The notes under the pieces: generated by a model
Databases searched by the model: none
What the model was told of the DNA's origin: nothing
Seen by the model: the letters and a program-made list of their open reading frames with translations, nothing else
Assembly (NCBI GenBank): GCA_018820005.1
Contig: JAHJOS010000174.1
Location: 1 to 5,764 of the forward strand
Reading direction: 5' to 3'
DNA length: 5,764 nt
Source of the DNA: Alphaproteobacteria bacterium
Lineage (GTDB): Bacteria; Pseudomonadota; Alphaproteobacteria; Rhizobiales; Devosiaceae
In this document: piece by piece, positions 1-5,652 of the stretch
Layout: the number at the start of each line of letters is the position of its first letter
How positions within the stretch are numbered: position 1 is the first letter of the stretch
Made by a program: the position numbers and the translations under genes

Positions 1-1290
1 ACCGGTCCAGCCGGTGTTGATCAGCCAGGTCGCGGCGCCGCTGGCGCGCAGTTTTTCGGCCAGCATCTCGCCATAGACCGTGGGATGCAGGGGCATGAAC
101 GGGGCGCCAAAACAGGCCGAGAAGGTTGCCTGTGGCTCGGTAATGCCGCGCTCGGTGCCGGCGACCTTGGCGGTATAGCCGGACAGAAAGTGGTAGACGG
201 CCTGCTCGGGTGTCAACCGCGCGACCGGCGGCAATACGCCAAAGGCATCGGCGGTCAGGAACACCACGGTGCGCGGCGTGCCACCGACACTGCCCTTGGC
301 GATGGCGGGCAGCACGGTGATGGGATAGGCCGCCCGCGTGTTTTCGGTCAGGCTGACATCATCGAAATCGGGGACGTGCTGATCGTTCAGCACCACGTTC
401 TCGAGCACGGTGCTGAAACGTTTGGTGGCAGCGAAAATCTCGGGCTCAGCCTCCGGGCTCAGCTTGATGGTCTTGGCGTAGCAACCACCTTCGAGATTGA
501 AGACGCCATCGGCGCTCCAGCCGTGCTCGTCATCACCGATCAGGGGGCGGTTGGGATCATTGCTCAACGTGGTCTTGCCCGTACCCGACAGGCCGAAGAA
601 CAGCGCCGCCTCGCCATCGGCACCCAGATTGGCCGAGCAGTGCATGGGCAGCACGCCCTGCCGGGGAGCGTGGAAATTGAACAGTGAGAACACGCTTTTC
701 TTGATCTCACCGGCATAGGAGGTGCCGGCGATGACAACGATATTCCGGCTCATGTCGAGCGCAATCACCGTCTCGGTGCGGCAGCCGTGGCGGCTCGGAT
801 CGGCACGGAACTGCGGCGCATGCACGATGGTGACGGGCTTGTTGTTGTCCCCGGGCGGCACGGCCTCGCCGGGTCGAATCAGCAGATTGCGGATGAACAG
901 GGCGTGCCAGGCACTGGGCGTCAGCACGGTGACGCCGTACTGATGACGCGGATCGGCGCCGGCCAGAAGGTCCTGCCGGAACAGGCTCACCCCGCCCAGC
1001 GAGGCCACGGCATCCTCAAGCAGCACATCGAAATGGGCCGGGCTCATGGCGCCGCTGTTGTCCCACCACACGCTGTTCTCGGTCAGCCCGTCGCGCACGA
1101 TGAATTTGTCTTTGGGCGAACGCCCGGTGAAGGCGCCGGTGCGCACCGACACGGCGCCATCGGCAGTAAGCTGGCACTCGTCGCCCTGCAGTGACCGCGC
1201 CACCAGCTCAGGGGCGATGGCATTGACCGACAGCGTTCCTGCGACGCCGGCAATGCGTGTTCTGAGGGTCTCGTGGTCGAACTGGGTCAT
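1..1290 (-). CDS. pckA: Phosphoenolpyruvate carboxykinase (ATP), 3' end outside window
   Basis: This enzyme converts oxaloacetate and ATP to PEP, CO2 and ADP in the cytosol, the first committed step of gluconeogenesis from C4 acids. The minus strand translates without a stop for 430 codons from ATG at 1290 (MTQFDHETLR) to the window edge. The family is about 530-540 residues long, so roughly the last 100 are missing because of the window boundary, not truncation. Visible motifs are the PEP-binding segment TGRSPKDK (R57), the metal ligands K198 (EIKKS), H217 (PMHCSAN) and D254 (GDDEHGW), and the P-loop GLSGTGKTT (233-241, K239). K198, H217, K239 and D254 keep the same spacing as K213, H232, K254 and D269 of the E. 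coli enzyme. The P-loop marks the ATP-dependent type. The start is supported by GGAG seven bases upstream (minus strand, 1298-1301). The gene is divergent from chvI, as in rhizobia. Confidence 0.97.
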   Translation of the reverse strand, partial: MTQFDHETLRTRIAGVAGTLSVNAIAPELVARSLQGDECQLTADGAVSVRTGAFTGRSPKDKFIVRDGLTENSVWWDNSGAMSPAHFDVLLEDAVASLGGVSLFRQDLLAGADPRHQYGVTVLTPSAWHALFIRNLLIRPGEAVPPGDNNKPVTIVHAPQFRADPSRHGCRTETVIALDMSRNIVVIAGTSYAGEIKKSVFSLFNFHAPRQGVLPMHCSANLGADGEAALFFGLSGTGKTTLSNDPNRPLIGDDEHGWSADGVFNLEGGCYAKTIKLSPEAEPEIFAATKRFSTVLENVVLNDQHVPDFDDVSLTENTRAAYPITVLPAIAKGSVGGTPRTVVFLTADAFGVLPPVARLTPEQAVYHFLSGYTAKVAGTERGITEPQATFSACFGAPFMPLHPTVYGEMLAEKLRASGAATWLINTGWTG

Positions 1291-1412
1291 GACTGTACTC
1301 CGTCGGCTCTGCGATCAACGCAGCAAGCGATGACGGGCAAACTAGGCACTGGCCGGGGCCCGCAACATCCCCAAATCGGTCGTAAGACGGAAGTCGCATC
1401 CCCGCGCAACAT

Positions 1413-1479
1413 GGGCACAACGGGATGCATAGAAATGGCTTGCCCTTGGCCGCGCCTTATTTAGTGCGTATTTGTGCCC
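1413..1479. repeat. 8-bp inverted repeat in the divergent promoter
   Basis: GGGCACAA at 1413-1420 is the exact reverse complement of TTGTGCCC at 1472-1479, with 51 bp between the arms. Each arm is also close to a CATG/TGCA-type element: CATGGGCACAA on the plus strand and CATGCAGGGCACAAA when the right arm is read on the minus strand. The arms bracket the AT-rich segment proposed as the chvI -10 region. Two oppositely oriented half-sites about five helical turns apart would suit a looping or paired-site regulator. A chance match is also possible in a search of this size. Confidence 0.4.
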
Positions 1480-1532
1480 TGCATGCGTGGGTAACGGCCT
1501 ATGGTGCCGAATGCTCTGCAAGTGTCCGAACA

Positions 1533-1539
1533 AGAAAGG
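1533..1539 (+). promoter_or_regulatory. chvI ribosome binding site
   Basis: AGAAAGG ends six bases before the ATG at 1546 and is the only good Shine-Dalgarno match near the gene start. It decides between this ATG and the in-frame ATG at 1501, which would add 15 residues absent from ChvI/BvrR proteins and has no clear purine-rich site before it. Confidence 0.75.
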
Positions 1540-1545
1540 CAGCTC

Positions 1546-2262
1546 ATGCCCAAGATCGCACTCGTCGATGATGACCGCAATATTCTGACGTCCGTGTCGC
1601 TGACCCTGGAGGCCGAAGGCTATCAGGTGGCAACCTATACCGATGGCGCCTCCGGGCTCGAAGGCCTGACGACGGATAAGCCTGACCTGGCCATTCTCGA
1701 TATCAAGATGCCGCGCATGGACGGCATGGAACTGCTGCGCCGCCTGCGCCAGAAATCGGACGTCCCGGTGATCTTCCTCACCAGCAAGGACGAGGAAATC
1801 GACGAATTGTTCGGCCTCAAGATGGGCGCCGATGACTTCATCACCAAGCCCTTCTCCCAGCGCCTGCTGGTCGAGCGGGTCAAGGCCATCCTGCGCCGCT
1901 CCGCGCCGCGTGACCCATCCGCACCCGCCGGCACATCGGGCGAAGGCCAGACCAGCAAGGCCCTGATCGAACGCGGCTCGCTGGTGATGGACGAAGAGCG
2001 CCACACCTGCACCTGGAAGGGGCAGCGCGTCACGCTCACCGTCACCGAATTCCTGATCCTGCAGTCGCTGGCCGTGCGTCCCGGTGTCGTCAAGTCGCGC
2101 AACGCCCTGATGGATGCGGCCTATGATGACCAGGTTTATGTCGATGATCGCACCATCGACAGCCACATCAAGCGCCTGCGCAAGAAGTTCAAGGCCACCG
2201 ACGATGACTTCGAGATGATCGAGACGCTCTATGGCGTTGGCTATCGTTTCAAGGAGCAATAG
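1546..2262 (+). CDS. chvI: ChvI/BvrR-type response regulator, OmpR family
   Basis: This is the DNA-binding partner of the ChvG kinase. In rhizobia, Agrobacterium and Brucella the pair controls envelope, exopolysaccharide, acid-response and host-interaction genes and is often essential or nearly so. The 238-residue product matches the family length (about 240). Residues 1-118 form a receiver domain: acidic pocket D8/D9/D10, phospho-acceptor D52 in AILDIKMPRMDG, switch T79 and conserved K101 in TKPF. A short Pro/Gly/Ser-rich linker (about 120-138) leads to a winged-helix domain (about 140-238) ending in the typical DDRTIDSHIKRLRKKF and LYGVGYRF segments. The N-terminus MPKIALVDDDRNILTSV is characteristic of ChvI. 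The chosen start has AGAAAGG six bases upstream. It is first in a run with chvG, which begins 8 nt after its stop. Confidence 0.96.
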   Translation: MPKIALVDDDRNILTSVSLTLEAEGYQVATYTDGASGLEGLTTDKPDLAILDIKMPRMDGMELLRRLRQKSDVPVIFLTSKDEEIDELFGLKMGADDFITKPFSQRLLVERVKAILRRSAPRDPSAPAGTSGEGQTSKALIERGSLVMDEERHTCTWKGQRVTLTVTEFLILQSLAVRPGVVKSRNALMDAAYDDQVYVDDRTIDSHIKRLRKKFKATDDDFEMIETLYGVGYRFKEQ

Positions 2263-2270
2263 GCACAGCC

Positions 2271-4082
2271 GTGGCCATTCTCGACCCTGATCAGGACCGC
2301 AAGCCCGAGGTCGCCACCGACTGGCGCTCGAGCGAGGCAGATGACGCGGCTGAAGCGCGCCCTGCTGAGCCCGGTCGTCGGGGCTGGAGGCGCCGGCTTG
2401 CGCCGTTCTATCGCGCCACCAGGGCGATCCGGCGGTTTCTCGATATCACCATCTTTTCGAGCCTGACGCGCCGCATCATCGTGCTCAACATGGCCGGCCT
2501 GCTCGTGCTGGTGGTGGGCATACTCTATCTCAACCAGTGGCGCGCCGGGCTGATCGATGCCCGCGTGCAATCGCTGCGGGTGCAGGGCGAGATCATCGCG
2601 GCGGCCATCGCCGCCTCGGCTACGGTGGACAGCGATGTCATTTCGGTCAACCCCGATCGCCTGCTCGAACTGCAGTCCGACGGGGCGGTGTCCTCGCTCT
2701 CCTATTTCGATCCGACGCTTGAATTTCCCATCAATCCCGAGCGGGTGGCGCCCCTGCTGCGCAATCTGATCACCCCCACCCATACCCGCGCCCGCATCTA
2801 TGATCAGGGGGGGCTGCTGATCCTGGACAGCGACAATATCTATACCCGCGGCGAGGTCATGCCTGCCGCTGCCGCCGCCAGGGCAGACAATTTCTTCCTG
2901 CTTGACTGGTGGAACAAGGTGCTCAGCTGGGTGCCAGGGGACAATTTCCCCAGCTACCAGGAATATGGCGTGGACGAAGGCACGCGCTATCCCGAGGTCG
3001 CTTCGGCGCTGCAAGGCGCCGCCGCCGACTTCGTGCGGGTGGACGCGCAGAATCAACTGGTGGTTTCAGTCGCCGTACCCGTGCAGCGCGTGCGCGCCGT
3101 GGTCGGCGCCATCCTGCTGTCCACCGCGCCGGGCGATATCGACACCATCGTGTCCCAGGAGCGCGGCGGCATCCTGCGCATCGCCCTGATTGCGGCGGTG
3201 GTGCAGATCGTGCTGTCGCTGGCTTTGGCCGGTACCATCGCCGGCCCCATGCGCCGCCTGTCGGCTGCTGCTGAGCGCGTGCAGACGGCGGGCAATGCCC
3301 GTGCCGAAATTCCCGACTACAGCGACCGGCCCGACGAAATCGGCCATCTCAGCGATGCCTTCCGGCGCATGACCGATGGGCTCTATAACCGGATCGAGGC
3401 CATCGAGCGCTTCGCCGCCGACGTGGCCCATGAACTCAAGAATCCGCTGACCTCGCTGCGCAGTGCGGTCGAAACGTTGCCGCTGGCCAAGCGCCCCGAG
3501 GATCGCGACCGGCTCAACGCCATCATCCAGCACGACGTCAAACGCCTCGATCGGCTGATCACCGATATCTCGAGCGCCAGCCGGCTCGATGCCGAACTGG
3601 CGCGCGAAGGCGCCGAGCGCGTCGATGTCGAAAAGCTGGCCGAAGCCATTGTCTCGATCCAGAAGGACATGGCCCATGGCCGCGGCGTCACCGTCGAAAT
3701 GGTCAAGCGCATCGGCAAAGGCCCTGCCATCATCAATGGCCACGAAAGCCGGCTGGCGCAGGTTTTCGCCAATCTGATCGACAATGCCGTGTCCTTTTCG
3801 CCCGAGGGTGGGGTGGTGCAGGTGGCGCTCTCGACCGACGCCGAGACCACAACCATTACCGTCACCGACCAGGGCCGCGGCGTCACCGGCGACCTTACCA
3901 AGATTTTCCAGCGCTTTTACACCGACCGTCCCGACACCGAGAGCTTTGGCGATCACTCGGGCCTGGGCCTGTCGATCTCCAAGCAGATTGTGGAGGCCCA
4001 CAAGGGCAGTATTCGTGCCAGCAATCGCCGCGATCGGTCAGGTGCCGTGTTCACGGTTGTGTTGCCGCGCTCGCGCAAATAG
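2271..4082 (+). CDS. chvG: ChvG/ExoS/BvrS-type membrane sensor histidine kinase
   Basis: ChvG senses the envelope state or acidity and phosphorylates ChvI; in rhizobia the periplasmic protein ExoR represses it. The 603-residue product has an Arg-rich cytoplasmic N-terminus (1-66), membrane segment 1 (about 69-88), a periplasmic region of about 210 residues (89-301), membrane segment 2 (about 302-325) and a HAMP linker (about 325-375). The kinase core follows: H-box FAADVAHELKNPLTSLR with H387, N-box NLIDNAVSFSP with N505, G1 DQGRGV (533-538), F-box IFQRFY (545-550) and G2 GLGLS (564-568). All catalytic boxes are intact. The start is GTG. No ATG, GTG or TTG occurs in frame nearby that would keep the N-terminus, and AAGGAG in the last chvI codons (2251-2256) lies 14 nt upstream, a long spacing that suggests translation coupled to chvI. 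Confidence 0.96.
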   Translation: MAILDPDQDRKPEVATDWRSSEADDAAEARPAEPGRRGWRRRLAPFYRATRAIRRFLDITIFSSLTRRIIVLNMAGLLVLVVGILYLNQWRAGLIDARVQSLRVQGEIIAAAIAASATVDSDVISVNPDRLLELQSDGAVSSLSYFDPTLEFPINPERVAPLLRNLITPTHTRARIYDQGGLLILDSDNIYTRGEVMPAAAAARADNFFLLDWWNKVLSWVPGDNFPSYQEYGVDEGTRYPEVASALQGAAADFVRVDAQNQLVVSVAVPVQRVRAVVGAILLSTAPGDIDTIVSQERGGILRIALIAAVVQIVLSLALAGTIAGPMRRLSAAAERVQTAGNARAEIPDYSDRPDEIGHLSDAFRRMTDGLYNRIEAIERFAADVAHELKNPLTSLRSAVETLPLAKRPEDRDRLNAIIQHDVKRLDRLITDISSASRLDAELAREGAERVDVEKLAEAIVSIQKDMAHGRGVTVEMVKRIGKGPAIINGHESRLAQVFANLIDNAVSFSPEGGVVQVALSTDAETTTITVTDQGRGVTGDLTKIFQRFYTDRPDTESFGDHSGLGLSISKQIVEAHKGSIRASNRRDRSGAVFTVVLPRSRK

Positions 4083-4091
4083 ATTGGGCGG

Positions 4092-4550
4092 ATGAAACCG
4101 ACCGATAATTTGCATGGTACCGGCCTTGTGCTGGGTACGACGGGCATACTGCTACGGGGGCCATCGGGCGCAGGAAAATCTGTGCTGGCGCTGAGTTTGC
4201 TGGATCGGTGGACCGCCCGGGGTTTGCCGGCGCTGCTGGTCTCCGATGACCGTGTCGATGTGATGGCGCAGGGCGATGGGCTGCAGATGAGCGCGCCCGA
4301 GCAGTTGGCCGGGCTGATCGAATTGCGCGGGCGCGGCATTATCCGGCGCCCCCATTGCCAGACCGCCAGGCTGCATCTGGTGATCGATCTGGTGCCCGAC
4401 ATGGTGCGCATGCTCGAGGAACACGAGTTTGCCACCGAACTGGCGGGTGTGCCCCTTGCGCGAGCGCCGGTTCCCTATGGCAGCGTGATCAGCGTGGCCC
4501 ACCAGATCCTGCTGGTGGCCGAAGCAATCGCCGAGTGCGATCGGCCGTGA
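4092..4550 (+). CDS. hprK: HPr kinase/phosphorylase, short alphaproteobacterial form
   Basis: HprK phosphorylates HPr on its regulatory serine and can reverse the reaction, linking PTS phosphorylation to metabolic state. The product is 152 residues and corresponds only to the catalytic C-terminal domain. The N-terminal domain of the roughly 310-residue Firmicutes enzyme is absent, as is normal in alphaproteobacteria. Visible are a conserved HG pair (H8-G9), Walker A GPSGAGKS (23-30), the acidic pair D52-D53 in VSDDRV, and the HprK signature GLIELRGRGII (74-84). The ATG lies 9 nt after the chvG stop. There is no strong Shine-Dalgarno, only GGGCGG touching the start, so translation is probably coupled to chvG. 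Its likely substrate, HPr S51, is encoded two genes downstream. Confidence 0.94.
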   Translation: MKPTDNLHGTGLVLGTTGILLRGPSGAGKSVLALSLLDRWTARGLPALLVSDDRVDVMAQGDGLQMSAPEQLAGLIELRGRGIIRRPHCQTARLHLVIDLVPDMVRMLEEHEFATELAGVPLARAPVPYGSVISVAHQILLVAEAIAECDRP

Positions 4551-4728
4551 CAAAATACCACTTGAATCGTGCGTCCTGCCGGACAAGAGTGGCGCCCACC
4601 TTGCTGTTGCAGCACAGGTCGCACAGGCATGGCGCGCTTTCGAGCACCGCTGCCGGTGAGGGGGATTTGAAACTGGAATGCTGTCGGCGCCGCGTCGCAG
4701 GCGCAGTTTGGCAGGCTGGGGACGTCGC
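4551..4728 (+). promoter_or_regulatory. 178-bp gap between hprK and the EIIA gene
   Basis: This is the largest spacing inside the plus-strand run, where the neighbours upstream are 8-9 nt apart. I see no convincing gene in it. It holds small symmetric elements: GTCC/GGAC with a 4-nt loop (4573-4584), TGCTG/CAGCA with a 3-nt loop (4602-4614) and the palindrome CGGCGCCG (4685-4692). A TTGAAA at 4667-4672 resembles a -35 hexamer, but no -10 match follows at the right distance. An internal promoter or processing site is plausible but not shown. The region also contains an in-frame ATG (4678) that I do not take as the start of the next gene. Confidence 0.35.
4718..4722 (+). promoter_or_regulatory. 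Ribosome binding site of the EIIA gene
   Basis: GGGGA six bases before the ATG at 4729 selects this start over the in-frame ATG at 4678, which would add 17 Arg-rich residues (MLSAPRRRRS...) in front of the conserved first strand of the EIIA fold. Confidence 0.65.
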
Positions 4729-5130
4729 ATGATTGGTCTGGTACTTGTAACCCATGGCGCGCTCGCCAATGAGTTCAAATCGGCGCTTGAACATGTGGTG
4801 GGCCCGCAGGAACGGTGCGAAACCATTGCCATCGGCCCCGACGACAACATGGAAGAGCGCCGCAACGATATTCTGGCGGCAGTCGACCGGTCCGACGATG
4901 GACAGGGCGTTATCATCCTGACCGACATGTTCGGCGGCACCCCTTCGAACCTGGCCATATCGGTTATGCAGAACCGTGCCGTCGAAGTCATCGCGGGGGT
5001 CAACCTGCCCATGTTGGTCAAGCTCGGTCGCGTGCGCAGCGACATGAACATCAGAGATGCAGTCAACCTCGCCCAGGAAGCGGGCCGCAAATATATAACG
5101 GTCGCCAATTCCATTCTGAGCGCCGACTGA
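4729..5130 (+). CDS. manX: PTS EIIA component, mannose (Man) family
   Basis: The product is a 133-residue single-domain EIIA of the mannose/fructose/sorbose superfamily, which accepts a phosphoryl group from HPr. The N-terminus MIGLVLVTHGALANEF carries the phospho-acceptor histidine H9, in the family's usual place. The second family motif, LTDMFGGTPSNLA (65-76), contains D66 and supports the active site. The protein lacks a fused EIIB domain, and no EIIB, EIIC or EIID gene is in the window, so a regulatory role rather than sugar transport is likely. Rhizobial homologues in the same gene order are called ManX (EIIA-Man), and Brucella has an equivalent. The sugar suggested by the name should not be taken as its substrate. 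It lies 60 bp upstream of ptsH. Confidence 0.93.
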   Translation: MIGLVLVTHGALANEFKSALEHVVGPQERCETIAIGPDDNMEERRNDILAAVDRSDDGQGVIILTDMFGGTPSNLAISVMQNRAVEVIAGVNLPMLVKLGRVRSDMNIRDAVNLAQEAGRKYITVANSILSAD

Positions 5131-5144
5131 CCCAAGCCCTAGCG

Positions 5145-5160
5145 CAACGGTGAACCGTTG
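5145..5160 (+). promoter_or_regulatory. 16-bp palindrome upstream of ptsH
   Basis: CAACGGT-GA-ACCGTTG is a perfect 7+7 bp dyad with a 2-bp centre; in RNA it would fold as CAACGG/CCGUUG closing a UGAA tetraloop. It lies in the 60-bp gap after the EIIA stop, 17 bp before the GGAG of ptsH. There is no T-run after it, so it does not look like a terminator. It could be an operator, an mRNA-stabilising or processing hairpin between the two genes, or chance. It overlaps a TTG at 5158 that would otherwise be an alternative ptsH start. Confidence 0.45.
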
Positions 5161-5177
5161 TGGCGTGCAACCCTTGT

Positions 5178-5181
5178 GGAG
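5178..5181 (+). promoter_or_regulatory. ptsH ribosome binding site
   Basis: GGAG lies nine bases before the ATG at 5191 and supports that start. The in-frame GTG at 5185 would be only three bases from it, and the in-frame TTG at 5158 lies upstream of it. Confidence 0.65.
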
Positions 5182-5190
5182 ACCGTGCCG

Positions 5191-5490
5191 ATGGATGCGA
5201 GCCGCGCCGTGGCCCAGCAACTGACAATCGTCAATCGCAAAGGCCTGCACGCCCGGGCATCGGCCCGCTTCGTGCGCACCGCCGAATGTTTTGACGCCAC
5301 CATCGCTGTGATCAAGGACGGCAATTCGGTTGCCGGCAATTCCATCATGGGACTGATGATGCTGGGAGCCGGGCCCGGCAGCACGATTCTGGTTCAGGCC
5401 AGCGGCAAACAGGCCCGCGAGGCGCTTGAGGCCATTGTCGAACTGGTCAACAATGGGTTTGACGAGGACAGCGACGGCGTCGCCGGGTAA
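5191..5490 (+). CDS. ptsH: HPr phosphocarrier protein
   Basis: HPr carries a phosphoryl group from Enzyme I to EIIA proteins. The product is 99 residues, slightly longer than the usual 85-90 because of a short N-terminal lead and an acidic C-terminal tail (DEDSDGVAG). The active-site motif NRKGLHARASARF places the catalytic histidine at H20 (His15 of standard numbering). The motif GNSIMGLMMLGA places S51 where Ser46 sits in Gram-positive HPr, the HprK target, in agreement with hprK being in the same run. Enzyme I is not in the window, so the protein must depend on one encoded elsewhere (PtsP/EI-Ntr type in relatives). The gene is last in the plus-strand run and is followed by a strong stem-loop. 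Confidence 0.95.
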   Translation: MDASRAVAQQLTIVNRKGLHARASARFVRTAECFDATIAVIKDGNSVAGNSIMGLMMLGAGPGSTILVQASGKQAREALEAIVELVNNGFDEDSDGVAG

Positions 5491-5569
5491 GGACTGGTTA
5501 CGCCCTCGTGTTGGCCATTCGGCGCCAAATCGTGGCTTCCTCCAAGCTGCGGTTCGATTGTTTTTAAGC

Positions 5570-5611
5570 AGCAAATGCGCTGACCATTCTACGTTGGTCA
5601 GCGCATTTGCT
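5570..5611 (+). terminator. Strong stem-loop between converging genes, probable terminator
   Basis: A perfect 17-bp inverted repeat (5570-5586 with 5595-5611) encloses an 8-nt loop (TTCTACGT). It lies 79 nt after the ptsH stop and 41 nt beyond the 3' end of the converging minus-strand gene. It can therefore end transcription from both sides. A classical uninterrupted U-tract is missing: on the plus strand only a T-rich stretch (TTTGC, then CTTCT) follows, and on the minus strand none. It may act as a bidirectional terminator or as an mRNA 3'-end stabiliser. Confidence 0.75.
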
Positions 5612-5652
5612 TTGCGGCTTCTGCGGCAGTTTCGTTGCCGCGGATTGATGCC

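Larger units (their letters stand above)
1291..1545. promoter_or_regulatory. Divergent pckA / chvI promoter region
   Basis: This 255-bp stretch between the two divergent start codons must hold the promoters for pckA (leftward) and for chvI (rightward). It is visibly less GC-rich around 1430-1475 than the flanking genes. An AT-rich TATTTA at 1458-1463 is a possible chvI -10 element, but no good -35 hexamer lies 16-18 bp upstream, so this is only a candidate. An inverted repeat (1413-1420 and 1472-1479) flanks it and could be an operator. I see no credible small gene: the in-frame ATG at 1501 only extends chvI. In relatives pckA is induced on gluconeogenic carbon sources, but I cannot identify the regulator from the sequence. 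Confidence 0.7.

Noticed and set aside
85..1194. Plus-strand open frames opposite pckA (85-687 and 787-1194)
   Set aside because: The minus strand encodes an intact PEP carboxykinase here; these are its antisense shadows.
1501..1545. Upstream ATG extending chvI by 15 residues
   Set aside because: No ribosome site precedes it, the extra residues are not part of the family, and AGAAAGG sits correctly before the ATG at 1546.
1342..2259. Minus-strand open frame of 305 codons opposite chvI
   Set aside because: It lies antisense to an unmistakable response regulator, has no family motif, and is the open-frame shadow expected in GC-rich coding DNA.
2241..4001. Long minus-strand open frames opposite chvG (2241-3056 and 3066-4001)
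   Set aside because: The plus-strand kinase has all catalytic boxes in frame; the minus frames have low-complexity composition rich in Gly, His, Arg and Asp and no recognisable domain.
4678..4728. Upstream ATG extending the EIIA protein by 17 residues
   Set aside because: The extension is Arg-rich and foreign to the family, while GGGGA precedes the ATG at 4729, giving the usual 133-residue length.
5158..5190. Upstream TTG start extending HPr by 11 residues
   Set aside because: The TTG lies in the palindrome without a ribosome site, whereas GGAG is well placed for the ATG at 5191.
5511..5528. Small inverted repeat TTGGC/GCCAA after ptsH
   Set aside because: Only 5 bp with an 8-nt loop and no T-run; the 17-bp stem-loop at 5570-5611 is a far better terminator candidate.
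4489..5574. Minus-strand open frame of 361 codons spanning hprK, the EIIA gene and ptsH
   Set aside because: It runs through three plus-strand genes with intact active sites and through their gaps, with no motif and shadow-like composition.
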